A stretch of 64,000 nt of DNA from Acetobacteraceae bacterium (GTDB lineage: Bacteria > Pseudomonadota > Alphaproteobacteria > Acetobacterales > Acetobacteraceae). Below, in pieces: positions 43,288 through 55,435 of the stretch (position 1 is its first letter; the number at the start of each line of letters is the position of its first letter). The notes beneath the pieces are model-generated. The model did no database searches. It saw nothing but the letters and a program-made list of their open reading frames with translations, and was not told the origin of the DNA. The translations under genes were made by a program, and so were the position numbers. The DNA is taken from NCBI GenBank assembly GCA_947474705.1, contig CANJJS010000017.1:1-64000 (forward strand), in the 5' to 3' direction.

Positions 43288-43773
43288 ATGCAAACGTTAC
43301 TGCCTCTGGCCGAGAAAATCGGCGCCCGCCTGAAAGAACGCGGCGAAACGATCGCGATCGCGGAATCCTCGACGGGCGGGCTCGTTTCCGCCGCGCTGCT
43401 GTCGGTCGGCGGCGCGTCCGCTTATTTCCGCGGCGGCAGCGTGATCTACACGGCGCACGCGCGGTCCGGATTTCTCGATATTCCGAACCCGCTGCCGCCG
43501 CCGATCGAGCGCGCCTCGACGGAACCCTACGCGCTGCTGCTGGCCGACACCGTGCGCGGCCGCCTGAACGCGTCCTGGGGTGTGGGCGAAACCGGCGCCA
43601 CGGGCCCGACCGGCAACCGCTATGGCGACAAATCCGGACATACGTGTATCGCCGTGACCGGTCCTGGATTTTCGAAAGCGGTGACTTTGGAGACGGGAAG
43701 CCCGGATCGGATCGCCAACATGCGTGCCTTTTCGCAACGCGTGCTGGAAGTCATCGCGGAAGCACTGGGCTGA
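43288..43773 (+). CDS. CinA family protein (C-terminal domain, nicotinamide-nucleotide amidohydrolase-like)
   Basis: IAIAESSTGGLVSAALLSVGGASAYFRGGSVIYT; GVGETGATGPTGNRYGD. Confidence 0.9.
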   Translation: MQTLLPLAEKIGARLKERGETIAIAESSTGGLVSAALLSVGGASAYFRGGSVIYTAHARSGFLDIPNPLPPPIERASTEPYALLLADTVRGRLNASWGVGETGATGPTGNRYGDKSGHTCIAVTGPGFSKAVTLETGSPDRIANMRAFSQRVLEVIAEALG

Positions 43774-43831
43774 TCCCGGCCTTATCCCAACCGGCGTAAA
43801 CAGCGGCTGTCGCCGCGCTTGCGTCGACCCT

Positions 43832-43859
43832 CGTCATGGTCCGCGAAAGCGGACCATCC
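43832..43859 (+). repeat. REP-like unit
   Basis: CGTCATGGTCCGCGAAAGCGGACCATCC. Confidence 0.75.
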
Positions 43860-43917
43860 ACGCTTTTCGCGAAGTCGCGGCCTTGAAGGCGTGGATCGTC
43901 GGCCTCCGCCTGCGATG

Positions 43918-44120
43918 CTACGGTGGACGTACATCCACGGAATGAAAATTCGAAGTCAGGCACAACATCTCCTCGTCATCCCCCGACTCGATCGGGGGGC
44001 CGGGAGCGGCACGATCCCGCCTTTCTGGCACCCCCGGTGGCCCGACCAGGTCGGGCCATGACGAGGAGAGCGCGTGCCAGACGGCGGATTTTCATTCCGC
44101 GGATGTACGGCCACCGTAGG
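43918..44120. repeat. Composite inverted repeat with about 62-bp arms, enclosing two inverted REP-like units (43974-44003, 44034-44063)
   Basis: CTACGGTGGACGTACATCCACGGAATGAAAATTCG... vs reverse complement CTACGGTGGCCGTACATCCGCGGAATGAAAATCCG...; about 52/62 identical by eye. Confidence 0.85.
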
Positions 44121-44277
44121 CCGGCGAGGACCGGTCGGGTAGCCCCGCCGAGGGTCGACGGTAACACCGGTTGGGATTTATCCCCCACGGGTCCTCCCTG
44201 GGCTCGTCCCAGAGCCCGGACGCGGCACACGCCCTGTTTTTCGGGGTTGCCGGCCGCGGGGACCCGCCAGAATCGCC

Positions 44278-45093
44278 TCAACGCAACAACGCCGGCAAAT
44301 GCCGCGTCAACATCCCCCCGGCATCCCGTAATTCATGCACAATGGTAAAATGGTCGCCGCCGGGCACGGGAAGCAGCGCGCCCGGCAAATGCGCCGCCGA
44401 TCGCCGCGCATGCAAATCCCGGCTGTCCGACACCAGAGGCGGCAATTCCGCCGTCCCATAGGCGATCGCCAACGGTTTCCCGCGCATCGGCAGCCGCAAC
44501 GGCGACAAGACGGCGATTTCCTCGTCTGTCAGCCGCAATTTCTCGTTCAGATAGGTGTCCCGGATCGGCCCCAGCTCGAACACGCCGGAAATCGCCAGGC
44601 CCGCTGTCACCAGCGGATGATCCAGGCACAACGCCGTCAGATGCCCGCCGGCGGACCAGCCCGACAGCACCACCGGCCCTCGAATACCATGCGCCGGCCC
44701 TTCCGCGCCCAACCAGTCGAGCGCGGTCCGAATCTCCGCCGCGATTTCCGTCAACGACGCATCCGGAGCCAGCGTGTAACCCGGCAACGCCGCCGACCAT
44801 CCCAGCGAACACGGCCCGGCGATCAGGCCCGCGAATTGCTCCTTGCCGTTCCGCTGCCAGTATCCGCCGTGAATGAACACAAGACAGGGCGCGGCCGGAT
44901 CGGCGGCCGGGAACAAATCCCAGGCGCACCGTTCCCGCGGCCCGTAACGTAGATCGAGATGCCCGCCATGCGCCCGCCGGAACGCCGCCGAGTCCGCCTC
45001 TCGCGCCGCGCTCAACGCCGCGCTGTTCGCGACAGCGGCGGAGTTGTTATAGGCCGCGTCCCGTTCCGCCCGGGACATCGCGCCCCAGTTCAC
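44278..45093 (-). CDS. Alpha/beta hydrolase
   Basis: VFIHGGYWQRNGKEQF; VLSGWSAGGHLTALCL. Confidence 0.9.
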   Translation of the reverse strand: MNWGAMSRAERDAAYNNSAAVANSAALSAAREADSAAFRRAHGGHLDLRYGPRERCAWDLFPAADPAAPCLVFIHGGYWQRNGKEQFAGLIAGPCSLGWSAALPGYTLAPDASLTEIAAEIRTALDWLGAEGPAHGIRGPVVLSGWSAGGHLTALCLDHPLVTAGLAISGVFELGPIRDTYLNEKLRLTDEEIAVLSPLRLPMRGKPLAIAYGTAELPPLVSDSRDLHARRSAAHLPGALLPVPGGDHFTIVHELRDAGGMLTRHLPALLR

Positions 45094-45962
45094 GCGGAGG
45101 CTTTCAGGTACCAGTCCATGATCTGGCGTCCCTGCCAGAACACCGTGCCCGGCCGGGCCGCCATGTGCGCCAGCGCCTTCTCGAACCAGCCGATCCGATG
45201 CGGCACCCCGCTGATATACGCATGCACCGCGAGGCCCATGACCTTCGCGCCCTGGGCTTCCGCCTCGTCGTACAAACGATCGAACTGCGCGACCGTCCGG
45301 TCGAACAACTCCTCGGCGCGATGATGCTGAATCATCATCATGGGAATGTCATTCAGTTCGACGCTGTAGGGCATCGTCAGCATCGGTCCGTGCTTCGTGC
45401 GGAGCGTCGTGGGCAAATCGTCGATCACCCAGTCCGCGCAGTATTTGATGCCCGCCTCGGCCAACAGATCGGGCGTGTCCAGCGTCTCCGTCAGGCCTGG
45501 CGCCAGCCAGCCCACCGGTTCGTGCCCGCCCGCGTCGCGCAGCGTGTCGATGGCCTGGCGGATCATGGCGCGCTGGTCGTCCACCAAATGTGTCGCGGTC
45601 TGGTGGAAGCCGTGCACCATGAACTCCCAGCCCGCGTCGCTCGCCGCCTGCGTGACCCTGGGGTAGGCCGCCGGCACCGCCCCGTTGATCGCCAGCGTCG
45701 GCGCGATCCCGAAATTGTCCAGCGCCGCCTTCAGCCGCCAGAAGCCCACGCGCATGCCGTATTCATGCCAGGCCCAGTTGGGCACGTCCGGCAGGACGGA
45801 GGCCCCCTGCGGCGGCGTCAGAACCTGACGCGGCATCGGCCGATGGATATCCCACCGCTCGATGTTCACCACCAGAAAAACCGCGACGCGTTTGCCGTCC
45901 GGCAGACTCAGCCGCGGACGATCGATACTGGCCTGATAATCGAGGCGATCGGAGGGTTCCAT
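45090..45962 (-). CDS. Polysaccharide deacetylase family protein (PuuE/allantoinase-like NodB fold)
   Basis: NodB-like fold sequence (WEFMVHGFHQTATHL; PVGWLAPGLTETLDTPDLLAEAG). Confidence 0.85.
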   Translation of the reverse strand: MEPSDRLDYQASIDRPRLSLPDGKRVAVFLVVNIERWDIHRPMPRQVLTPPQGASVLPDVPNWAWHEYGMRVGFWRLKAALDNFGIAPTLAINGAVPAAYPRVTQAASDAGWEFMVHGFHQTATHLVDDQRAMIRQAIDTLRDAGGHEPVGWLAPGLTETLDTPDLLAEAGIKYCADWVIDDLPTTLRTKHGPMLTMPYSVELNDIPMMMIQHHRAEELFDRTVAQFDRLYDEAEAQGAKVMGLAVHAYISGVPHRIGWFEKALAHMAARPGTVFWQGRQIMDWYLKASA

Positions 45963-45993
45963 GCGCCCAGCATGCCCACCGTTCCCCGCGGTC

Positions 45994-46455
45994 TCAAGCC
46001 CCGGCTGGAAACAACCGCGGATCGAGCCGAACCGGTTGCTCCGCGCTGGCGGAGATCCGCGCGAACGCCGGATGGGCGGGGTTCACCATCGCGTTCAGGT
46101 CCAGTCCGCCGGTGACCGCGGAGGGGACCAGCAACACCAGCGCGTGCCCGCTTTTCAACCATGCGGTGCCGAAGCGCACGGAGGCCTCGGCCGGATGCGC
46201 ATCCCAGCCGGGCACGTCTTCCGGCGCCATGCGTTCGATTGGCGCGCCGTTGGGGATGTCGATCTCGATGTATCCGATACCCCGGGGAACCCGGCCGATA
46301 TTCGCGTGCACGAGGATTTCCAGCACGCCCATCGCGAAGGAGGTGGCGGTGTAGATCGCCGGTGTCCCCTTCTGGTTCCACCGCCCGCCCTTCAACCGCG
46401 CGCCTTCGCCGCTCCACAGCTTGTAGCCCACACCGCCCAACCGCCAGAGCCGCAT
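45994..46455 (-). CDS. RES family NAD+ phosphorylase toxin
   Basis: RES motif GARLKGGRWNQKGTPAIYTA; adjacent to MbcA/ParS/Xre-type antitoxin. Confidence 0.9.
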   Translation of the reverse strand: MRLWRLGGVGYKLWSGEGARLKGGRWNQKGTPAIYTATSFAMGVLEILVHANIGRVPRGIGYIEIDIPNGAPIERMAPEDVPGWDAHPAEASVRFGTAWLKSGHALVLLVPSAVTGGLDLNAMVNPAHPAFARISASAEQPVRLDPRLFPAGA

Positions 46456-46890
46456 TCAGGCGGGCAGACCGTAAATCATGCAGTCCAGCACTTGTTCGAC
46501 CGCGCGCCCGCCCATTTCCGTCATGGCCGCGTCGATCGGGCGCCGTCCCTTCAGTTCCGGGTGCGGCCGCCGCATGAATTCGCGGGCGTCGCCTTCGTCG
46601 AGGAAGGCGAGCATCGCCATGTCGAACAACCGCCCCAGCCGCAGTGTCTGTTCGCCCTGGGCGAGCGTCAGCGTGCCCCGGCGGTTCAGACTGGATTTCG
46701 GCACAATGGCGTGTGCCACCCGCGTCGCCTCCGCGTTGTCGCCGCAGATCCGCAGAGTCACGGCCCGCAGTTCTTCCACGGGCACCGCGTCGGCGGTGAG
46801 TTCCGGCTCCCGGGAAATCGTGACGCGCGGTTCCGACACGCCGCGATAGAGGGGAGGGCGGTCGATGTCGTCGAACAGGCCTGCGATCAT
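46456..46890 (-). CDS. Antitoxin Xre/MbcA/ParS toxin-binding domain protein
   Basis: C-terminal toxin-binding domain (AREFMRRPHPELKGRRPIDAAMTEMGGRAVEQVLDCMIYG). Confidence 0.88.
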   Translation of the reverse strand: MIAGLFDDIDRPPLYRGVSEPRVTISREPELTADAVPVEELRAVTLRICGDNAEATRVAHAIVPKSSLNRRGTLTLAQGEQTLRLGRLFDMAMLAFLDEGDAREFMRRPHPELKGRRPIDAAMTEMGGRAVEQVLDCMIYGLPA

Positions 46891-46920
46891 TTGGACCTCC
46901 ACTCCTGTCCAAATGGACCT
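46888..46920. promoter_or_regulatory. Candidate RES-Xre autoregulatory operator (three TGGAC half-sites)
   Basis: CATTTGGAC-N10-GTCCAAATG 9-bp inverted repeat (46888-46915), plus TGGACCT direct repeat at 46892 and 46914. Confidence 0.6.
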
Positions 46921-46952
46921 TTTCCGCTCCCGCGTCAAGGAAATCTCAGGGA

Positions 46953-47708
46953 TCACGCCACGAACGTCACCTCCGCCGATCCCAGCCCTTCGAAGGTCAC
47001 GCCGCAGACATCGCCCGGTTTCAGGAACATCAGCCCGGTGAAGGATCCGCAGGTGACGAACTGGCCGGCGCGGACGCCGCCGTTCTCGCGCCAGAGATTG
47101 GCCAGCACGACGGCGACGCCCAGGGGATCGCCGGTGGGGTGGCCGCCGGTTTTTTCCAGCTCGGTTTTGCCGTTGACGGTGAGGGTGACTTTTAACTGGC
47201 CCAAGGCGAGGTCGCGCCAATGGGAGGTGGGGACGCTGTGGATCAGGGCGCCGTTGCTGATGGAGTCGGCCAGTTTCTCCAGGTTCGTCACTGGCGCGGT
47301 CTGGCCGTAGCGGCTGTGCACCACCTCGATCGCGGCGCAGGCCTCCAGCACGGCGGCGACTTCGTTGCGGCTGTATGGCACGGCGCGCGGGGGCAGGTCG
47401 CGGCGGAAGACGAAGGCGACCTCGCCCTCGACGCCGCATTGCGGGACTTTTGCCGCGGGCAGATCGCACGGGGAGGGGAGGATCGTTCCGCCGTAGATAA
47501 TCCCGCGGGTCGGTTCGCCGCCGGCGGGCGCCATCGCCTTGAAGCCCGCGATCAGTTGCCCGAGCTGGCGGCTGACCTCGTCCTGGATCGCATGGGCGTC
47601 TTCGAAGGTGACCGGTTTCAGATCGGCGGGCAGGCCGTCCAGCGGTTGCATGTCGCGGCGCGCCTGGACCAGAATTTTGGCGGCGTGTTGGATCTGGGTT
47701 TTGTTCAT
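46953..47708 (-). CDS. Fumarylacetoacetate hydrolase / 2-keto-4-pentenoate hydratase family protein
   Basis: GVEGEVAFVFRRDLPPRA; FVTCGSFTGLMFLKPGDVCGVTFEGLGSAEV. Confidence 0.88.
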   Translation of the reverse strand: MNKTQIQHAAKILVQARRDMQPLDGLPADLKPVTFEDAHAIQDEVSRQLGQLIAGFKAMAPAGGEPTRGIIYGGTILPSPCDLPAAKVPQCGVEGEVAFVFRRDLPPRAVPYSRNEVAAVLEACAAIEVVHSRYGQTAPVTNLEKLADSISNGALIHSVPTSHWRDLALGQLKVTLTVNGKTELEKTGGHPTGDPLGVAVVLANLWRENGGVRAGQFVTCGSFTGLMFLKPGDVCGVTFEGLGSAEVTFVA

Positions 47709-47775
47709 GGACCGGTTCCCCTGGATGACGATATCCCCGTAATTGCCACGCCAACCTGGCTTTGTCACAGGTGCT

Positions 47776-48681
47776 TCATCGCCGCCCGTTGGCCGCCGCC
47801 TTCGTCAGGAACGCGTCCGTCTCCGCGGCCAAGGGCAGACTGGTCTGACTGCCCGGTTTCATGCAGCAAAGCGCCGCCGCCGCCGTGCCGCGTTCCAGCG
47901 CCTCGTTCAGCGTCGCGCCCCGGTCGAGCGCGGCCGCCAGCACCCCGACGAAGCAATCGCCCGCGGCGGTGGTATCGGCCGGCACGATCCGGTGCGCGGG
48001 CAGAACCGTGACGCCTTCGTCCGACGCGGCCTCCAGCCCATCGCCGCCGAGTGTCCGGACAATCGCCACGCCCAGACGCGCGTGCAGCGCGGCGGCGCTG
48101 TCGCCGCAGCCCAGATGGGCGGCGAGCCAGGCGCTTTCGGTCTGGTTCACGGTGAGCAGATGCGATTTTCGCAATGCCGCTTCCGGTAGCGCCGCGGCCG
48201 GGGCGAGATTCAGGACAATCCGGACGCCGCGCGCATGGGCGCGGTGGATCAGCGCCTCCGTTTCCGCCGCAGTCACTTCCATTTGCAGCAACAGGATCGT
48301 GTCAGGGGTCAGCAGCGCATCCTCGATCTGGCTTTGCTGCGCCGCGAGATTGGCGCCGGACCCCACCGCGATGGCGTTGGCGCCGGAGGGATCGACCATG
48401 ACGGAGGCGCAACCAGTGCCGGTCTCGCTTTCCGCGACGCGGGTCAGATCGACGCCGGTGGCTTTCAGCAGCGACAGCGCCGTCTCCGCGATTGTATCGC
48501 GTCCCACCGCCCCGGCCATCGCGACCTTGGCGCCGTCGCGCGCCGCCGCCACGGCCTGGTTCGCGCCCTTGCCGCCCGGCTCGCTCCGGACCGACGCGGT
48601 CAGGACGGTTTCGCCGGGCGCGGGGATGCGCGGCACCGGGAAAATCAGATCGAGATTGATGGAGCCGAAGACGATGACCAT
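47776..48681 (-). CDS. rbsK: Ribokinase
   Basis: VFGSINLDLIFPVPRIPAPGET; SEPGGKGANQAVAAARDGAKVAMAGAVGRD; DTTAAGDCFVGVLAAAL. Confidence 0.93.
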   Translation of the reverse strand: MVIVFGSINLDLIFPVPRIPAPGETVLTASVRSEPGGKGANQAVAAARDGAKVAMAGAVGRDTIAETALSLLKATGVDLTRVAESETGTGCASVMVDPSGANAIAVGSGANLAAQQSQIEDALLTPDTILLLQMEVTAAETEALIHRAHARGVRIVLNLAPAAALPEAALRKSHLLTVNQTESAWLAAHLGCGDSAAALHARLGVAIVRTLGGDGLEAASDEGVTVLPAHRIVPADTTAAGDCFVGVLAAALDRGATLNEALERGTAAAALCCMKPGSQTSLPLAAETDAFLTKAAANGRR

Positions 48682-48972
48682 GCGCGTGTTTATCCTCCGG
48701 CGCGCTTCCGTCGAACAGCGGGTACATCGGCGCGGGCGCGTGCCAGCGGCCATCGTACTGGAATATCGCCGGGAGCGGGAGAGACGAAGCTGCTCGCGCC
48801 TGTTCCCGAGGTGTCGCGTTTGGATGCGCGCGGGATTTTCGATCGTTCCGGCGGGTATACAGTGCATGGTGGAGGGACCGCGGGAGACCGTGGAGTGGCC
48901 GGCCGGTGCGGTGTGGCCGTCTCGCGAGCGCGCGGTGCGGGACAAGATCGCGGCATGGACCAGCGGGATCGT

Positions 48973-52467
<3,495 letters not shown>

Positions 52468-52490
52468 GCATCCTCCTCGACCGCCCCGCC

Positions 52491-53105
52491 CTACGCGCCC
52501 GGGACCAGTTTACGGAACGCGTCGAAATTCATTTCGCCCACGTGTTTCTTTCCGTCGATCACGAAGCTGGGGGTGGAATCGATCTTCCATTTGTCGGTGA
52601 AGGCCTGTTGCTGCCTGATGATCCAGGTTTTCAGGCCGTCGTCGGCGATCGCCTTGTCGAAGGTCGCGCGGTTCATCCCGGCGAGCCCGGCGGTCTTCCA
52701 AATTTCCTCCGTGCGGTTGACGTCGCGGGCGAAGGCCCAGCGGTCCTGCGTCGCGAGCAAGGCATCGACGAAAGCCGCATAGCGGTCCGGCGGCAGATAC
52801 CGCGCGACCTGCGCCGCCTGCAACGCGACCTGGTCCAGCGGGTAGTCCTGAAACACCCAGCGGATTTTGCCGGTGTCGATCAGCGCCGATTTCACCACCG
52901 GGTAGGTCGTGGCGGCGAAGGCGGCGCAATGCGAGCAGGTGAGCGAGAAAAACTCCTGCACCACCACTTTCGCGTCGGGGCTGCCGACCGAGCGCTCGGT
53001 CTGCGCCGATTCGTCGGCGGCACGCGCGGGCGAGACCGCGCCGATGCTCTGGAGCATGGCGCCACCGGCGACAACAGTTAGTAGGTTTCGGCGTGTGGAG
53101 AGCAT
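52491..53105 (-). CDS. DsbA family protein (thioredoxin domain)
   Basis: Signal peptide; EFFSLTCSHCAAFAATTYP (CSHC); TPSFVIDGKKHVGEM. Confidence 0.92.
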   Translation of the reverse strand: MLSTRRNLLTVVAGGAMLQSIGAVSPARAADESAQTERSVGSPDAKVVVQEFFSLTCSHCAAFAATTYPVVKSALIDTGKIRWVFQDYPLDQVALQAAQVARYLPPDRYAAFVDALLATQDRWAFARDVNRTEEIWKTAGLAGMNRATFDKAIADDGLKTWIIRQQQAFTDKWKIDSTPSFVIDGKKHVGEMNFDAFRKLVPGA

Positions 53106-53112
53106 GATGACC

Positions 53113-53628
53113 TCAAGATCTTGTACGTGGTTGTTTTCCGAGTCGGGAAGCGGATTCGGTGAGCACGGCGCGCCCCAGCCCGGCGAGGGCGGCGCGAAGG
53201 GGGCCTTCGGGCAGATCGGCGACGGCGTCGTCGGCGGCTTTGACCGTGGCCGGGGTCGGACGCGGCGCGGCGCGGGCTGGCGGGCGGATGGTTCTGGTCT
53301 GGACGAAACGGAGGCGTTGGACGGTTTGGTTGCCGAGATACTGGTTGATGCGCGCGGTCAGTTCGACCGAGAGGTGTTGCAGTTCCATGGCCACCGGGCC
53401 GGAACAGGCGATGGTCAGCGACCCCTGTCCCAGCTTTTTCGGGGTCGTGGCGTCTGCCAGGGACGGGCCGACGATGCCCGGCCATGCCTCCATCAGTTGC
53501 GCCACGCCCGGTCCGGCCTGGGCAAAGGCGGGTTTGACGAGGGCAGGGACGAGCGCGGCGAGGGGCCGGGGGCCGTGGACGGGCCGCCAGTCCTTCGTCA
53601 TATCCCGTCCCGTGACATCCTTACCCAT
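53113..53628 (-). CDS. DciA family protein (DUF721); start may be 53601
   Basis: DUF721 core (WPGIVGPSLADATTPKKLGQGSLTIACSGPVAMELQHLSVELTARINQYLG). Confidence 0.85.
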   Translation of the reverse strand: MGKDVTGRDMTKDWRPVHGPRPLAALVPALVKPAFAQAGPGVAQLMEAWPGIVGPSLADATTPKKLGQGSLTIACSGPVAMELQHLSVELTARINQYLGNQTVQRLRFVQTRTIRPPARAAPRPTPATVKAADDAVADLPEGPLRAALAGLGRAVLTESASRLGKQPRTRS

Positions 53629-54661
53629 GTTCCCCGCTTCCGCCCTGCTGTCCTGGTACGACCGTCACCGCCGCAAGCTCCCCTGGCGCGCCGAACCCGG
53701 CGGGATCGCGGATCCCTACCGGGTCTGGCTGTCGGAGATCATGCTGCAACAGACGACCGTGACGGCGGTCATACCTTACTATGAGAACTTCGTAAGCCGG
53801 TTCCCGACGGTGGAAGCGCTGGCGGCGGCGGATCTGAACGATGTGCTCAGCCAATGGGCGGGCCTGGGGTATTACGCGCGGGCCCGGAACCTGCATGCCT
53901 GCGCGAAGGCGGTGGCGGCGATGGGCGGCTTCCCCGGGACCGTCGAGGGTCTGCGGTCGCTGCCGGGAATCGGTCCCTATACGGCGGCGGCGGTGGCGGC
54001 GATCGGGTTCGGCGTGCCGGCGGTGCCTGTGGACGGGAACGTCGAGCGGGTGACGTCCCGTCTGTTCGCGATTCTCGACGTGCTGCCTGGCGCGCGGAAA
54101 GCGATCGGGGCGGCGGCTTCGCTGTTGGGGGAGGACCCGGACGCGCGCGCCAGGCCCAGCGATTTCGCGCAGGCATTGTTCGATCTGGGGGCGTCGGTGT
54201 GCTCGTCCGGGCAGCCGGCGTGCGGGGTTTGTCCGTGGATGGAACCTTGTTTGGGCCGGCGTGCCGGGATCGCGGCGGAATTGCCGCGGAAGGCGGCGAA
54301 GAAAGCGCGGCCGCTGAGACATGGGGTGTCGTTCTGGGTGACGGATGGGGCGGGGAATGTGCTGCTGCGGCGGCGGCCGGCGTCGGGGTTGTTAGGTGGG
54401 ATGGTGGAGTTGCCGGGAACGCCGTGGCGCGACGCGGAATGGGCCTTCGAGGAGGCCGCGGAATTCGCCCCGGTGGCGGCGAACTGGCGTCCCATGGGCC
54501 AGGTGCGGCACGGGTTCACGCATTTCGAACTGACGATCGAATTGTTCGCGGCCGAAGTGGCGGAGATCGGCGGCGAGGGGTTTTCGCATGCGGTCTCCGG
54601 GCTGGGAGACCTGGCGTTGCCCTCGGTGATGCGGAAATGCGTGGCGGTGGCGGGCGGGTGA
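53627..54661 (+). CDS. mutY: A/G-specific adenine glycosylase
   Basis: LSEIMLQQTTVTAVIPYYENF; HhH-GPD (LPGIGPYTAAAVAAIGF); C-X6-C-X2-C-X5-C cluster; NUDIX-like C-terminus. Confidence 0.96.
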   Translation: MFPASALLSWYDRHRRKLPWRAEPGGIADPYRVWLSEIMLQQTTVTAVIPYYENFVSRFPTVEALAAADLNDVLSQWAGLGYYARARNLHACAKAVAAMGGFPGTVEGLRSLPGIGPYTAAAVAAIGFGVPAVPVDGNVERVTSRLFAILDVLPGARKAIGAAASLLGEDPDARARPSDFAQALFDLGASVCSSGQPACGVCPWMEPCLGRRAGIAAELPRKAAKKARPLRHGVSFWVTDGAGNVLLRRRPASGLLGGMVELPGTPWRDAEWAFEEAAEFAPVAANWRPMGQVRHGFTHFELTIELFAAEVAEIGGEGFSHAVSGLGDLALPSVMRKCVAVAGG

Positions 54662-54793
54662 TCGCGGCGAAGGTCCGAGCGTATCCGGAAAGCCGGCGTG
54701 TCAAAATCACTTTCATCTGGATCGCACGTTGAAATCCCGTATTTTGCATCGGGCGCTTCGTGGCTACCCCTGGCCTACGGAAGGAGAGACGTC

Positions 54794-55009
54794 ATGCGGT
54801 ACACCGTGATCCTGGAACAGGAAAGCAACGGTGGATACGTCGTCAGCGTGCCCGCGCTGCCGGGATGCGTGAGCCAGGGAGACAGCCGGACCGAGGCGCT
54901 CTCCAACATTCGGGAGGCCGTCCAACTCTACCTGGACGATTGTATTGACTCTGGCGAGCCAATTCCAACGGAAGCGGGCAGGGAAATCGTCGAGGTGGAC
55001 GCCGCGTAA
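54794..55009 (+). CDS. hicB: Type II toxin-antitoxin HicB family antitoxin
   Basis: MRYTVILEQESNGGYVVSVPALPGCVSQGDSRTEALSNIREAVQLYL. Confidence 0.92.
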   Translation: MRYTVILEQESNGGYVVSVPALPGCVSQGDSRTEALSNIREAVQLYLDDCIDSGEPIPTEAGREIVEVDAA

Positions 55010-55023
55010 GCGAAGCACGAACC

Positions 55024-55254
55024 ATGGCGAAGCTTCCGCCGGGCCTTTCGGGTCGAGAGGTACGCGCGGCGCTGGACCGCGCGGGGTTCATGTTCCGGCG
55101 GCAGGCTGGCAGTCATTTGATACTTGGGCGAGATGACCCGCATCTGCGCGTGTTCGTGCCGGATCATCGGGACATCCGTTTGGGTACGCTTCGCCACATC
55201 GTCGCGGACGCAGGGCTCACGGTCGACGAATTCGTGAATTTGCTCAGAAAATGA
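55024..55254 (+). CDS. hicA: Type II toxin-antitoxin HicA family toxin
   Basis: LSGREVRAALDRAGFMFRRQAGSHLILGRDD...VPDHRDIRLGTLRHIVADAGLTVDEF. Confidence 0.93.
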   Translation: MAKLPPGLSGREVRAALDRAGFMFRRQAGSHLILGRDDPHLRVFVPDHRDIRLGTLRHIVADAGLTVDEFVNLLRK

Positions 55255-55435
55255 GGTGCCGCGCGCGGCTCACTCGCCCGGCCCATGAGGAGGGGAGGAA
55301 GAAGCCTCCCGCGGTGCACTCACCCGAGTGAGCGCATTCTGACCACGCCGCTCGCCAAGGAGCAGCGCACACCTGGGCGTTCTTACATTGGATCGCCCTC
55401 CCCCCGTCGCCGGGGAGAGGGGACATCATCCGCGT

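Noticed and set aside
43774-44277. Insertion sequence remnant in the CinA/hydrolase gap
   Set aside because: No transposase-like coding sequence in any frame; content is short palindromes and imperfect inverted repeats, so REP/MITE-like is the better description.
43288-46455. Functional link between CinA (NMN amidohydrolase-like) and the nearby RES NAD+ phosphorylase toxin
   Set aside because: Both touch NAD metabolism but they are over 2 kb apart on opposite strands with unrelated genes between; proximity alone is not evidence.
48682-48972. Possible extra gene between ribokinase and smc
   Set aside because: No ORF with convincing start, RBS and protein-like composition; treated as intergenic.
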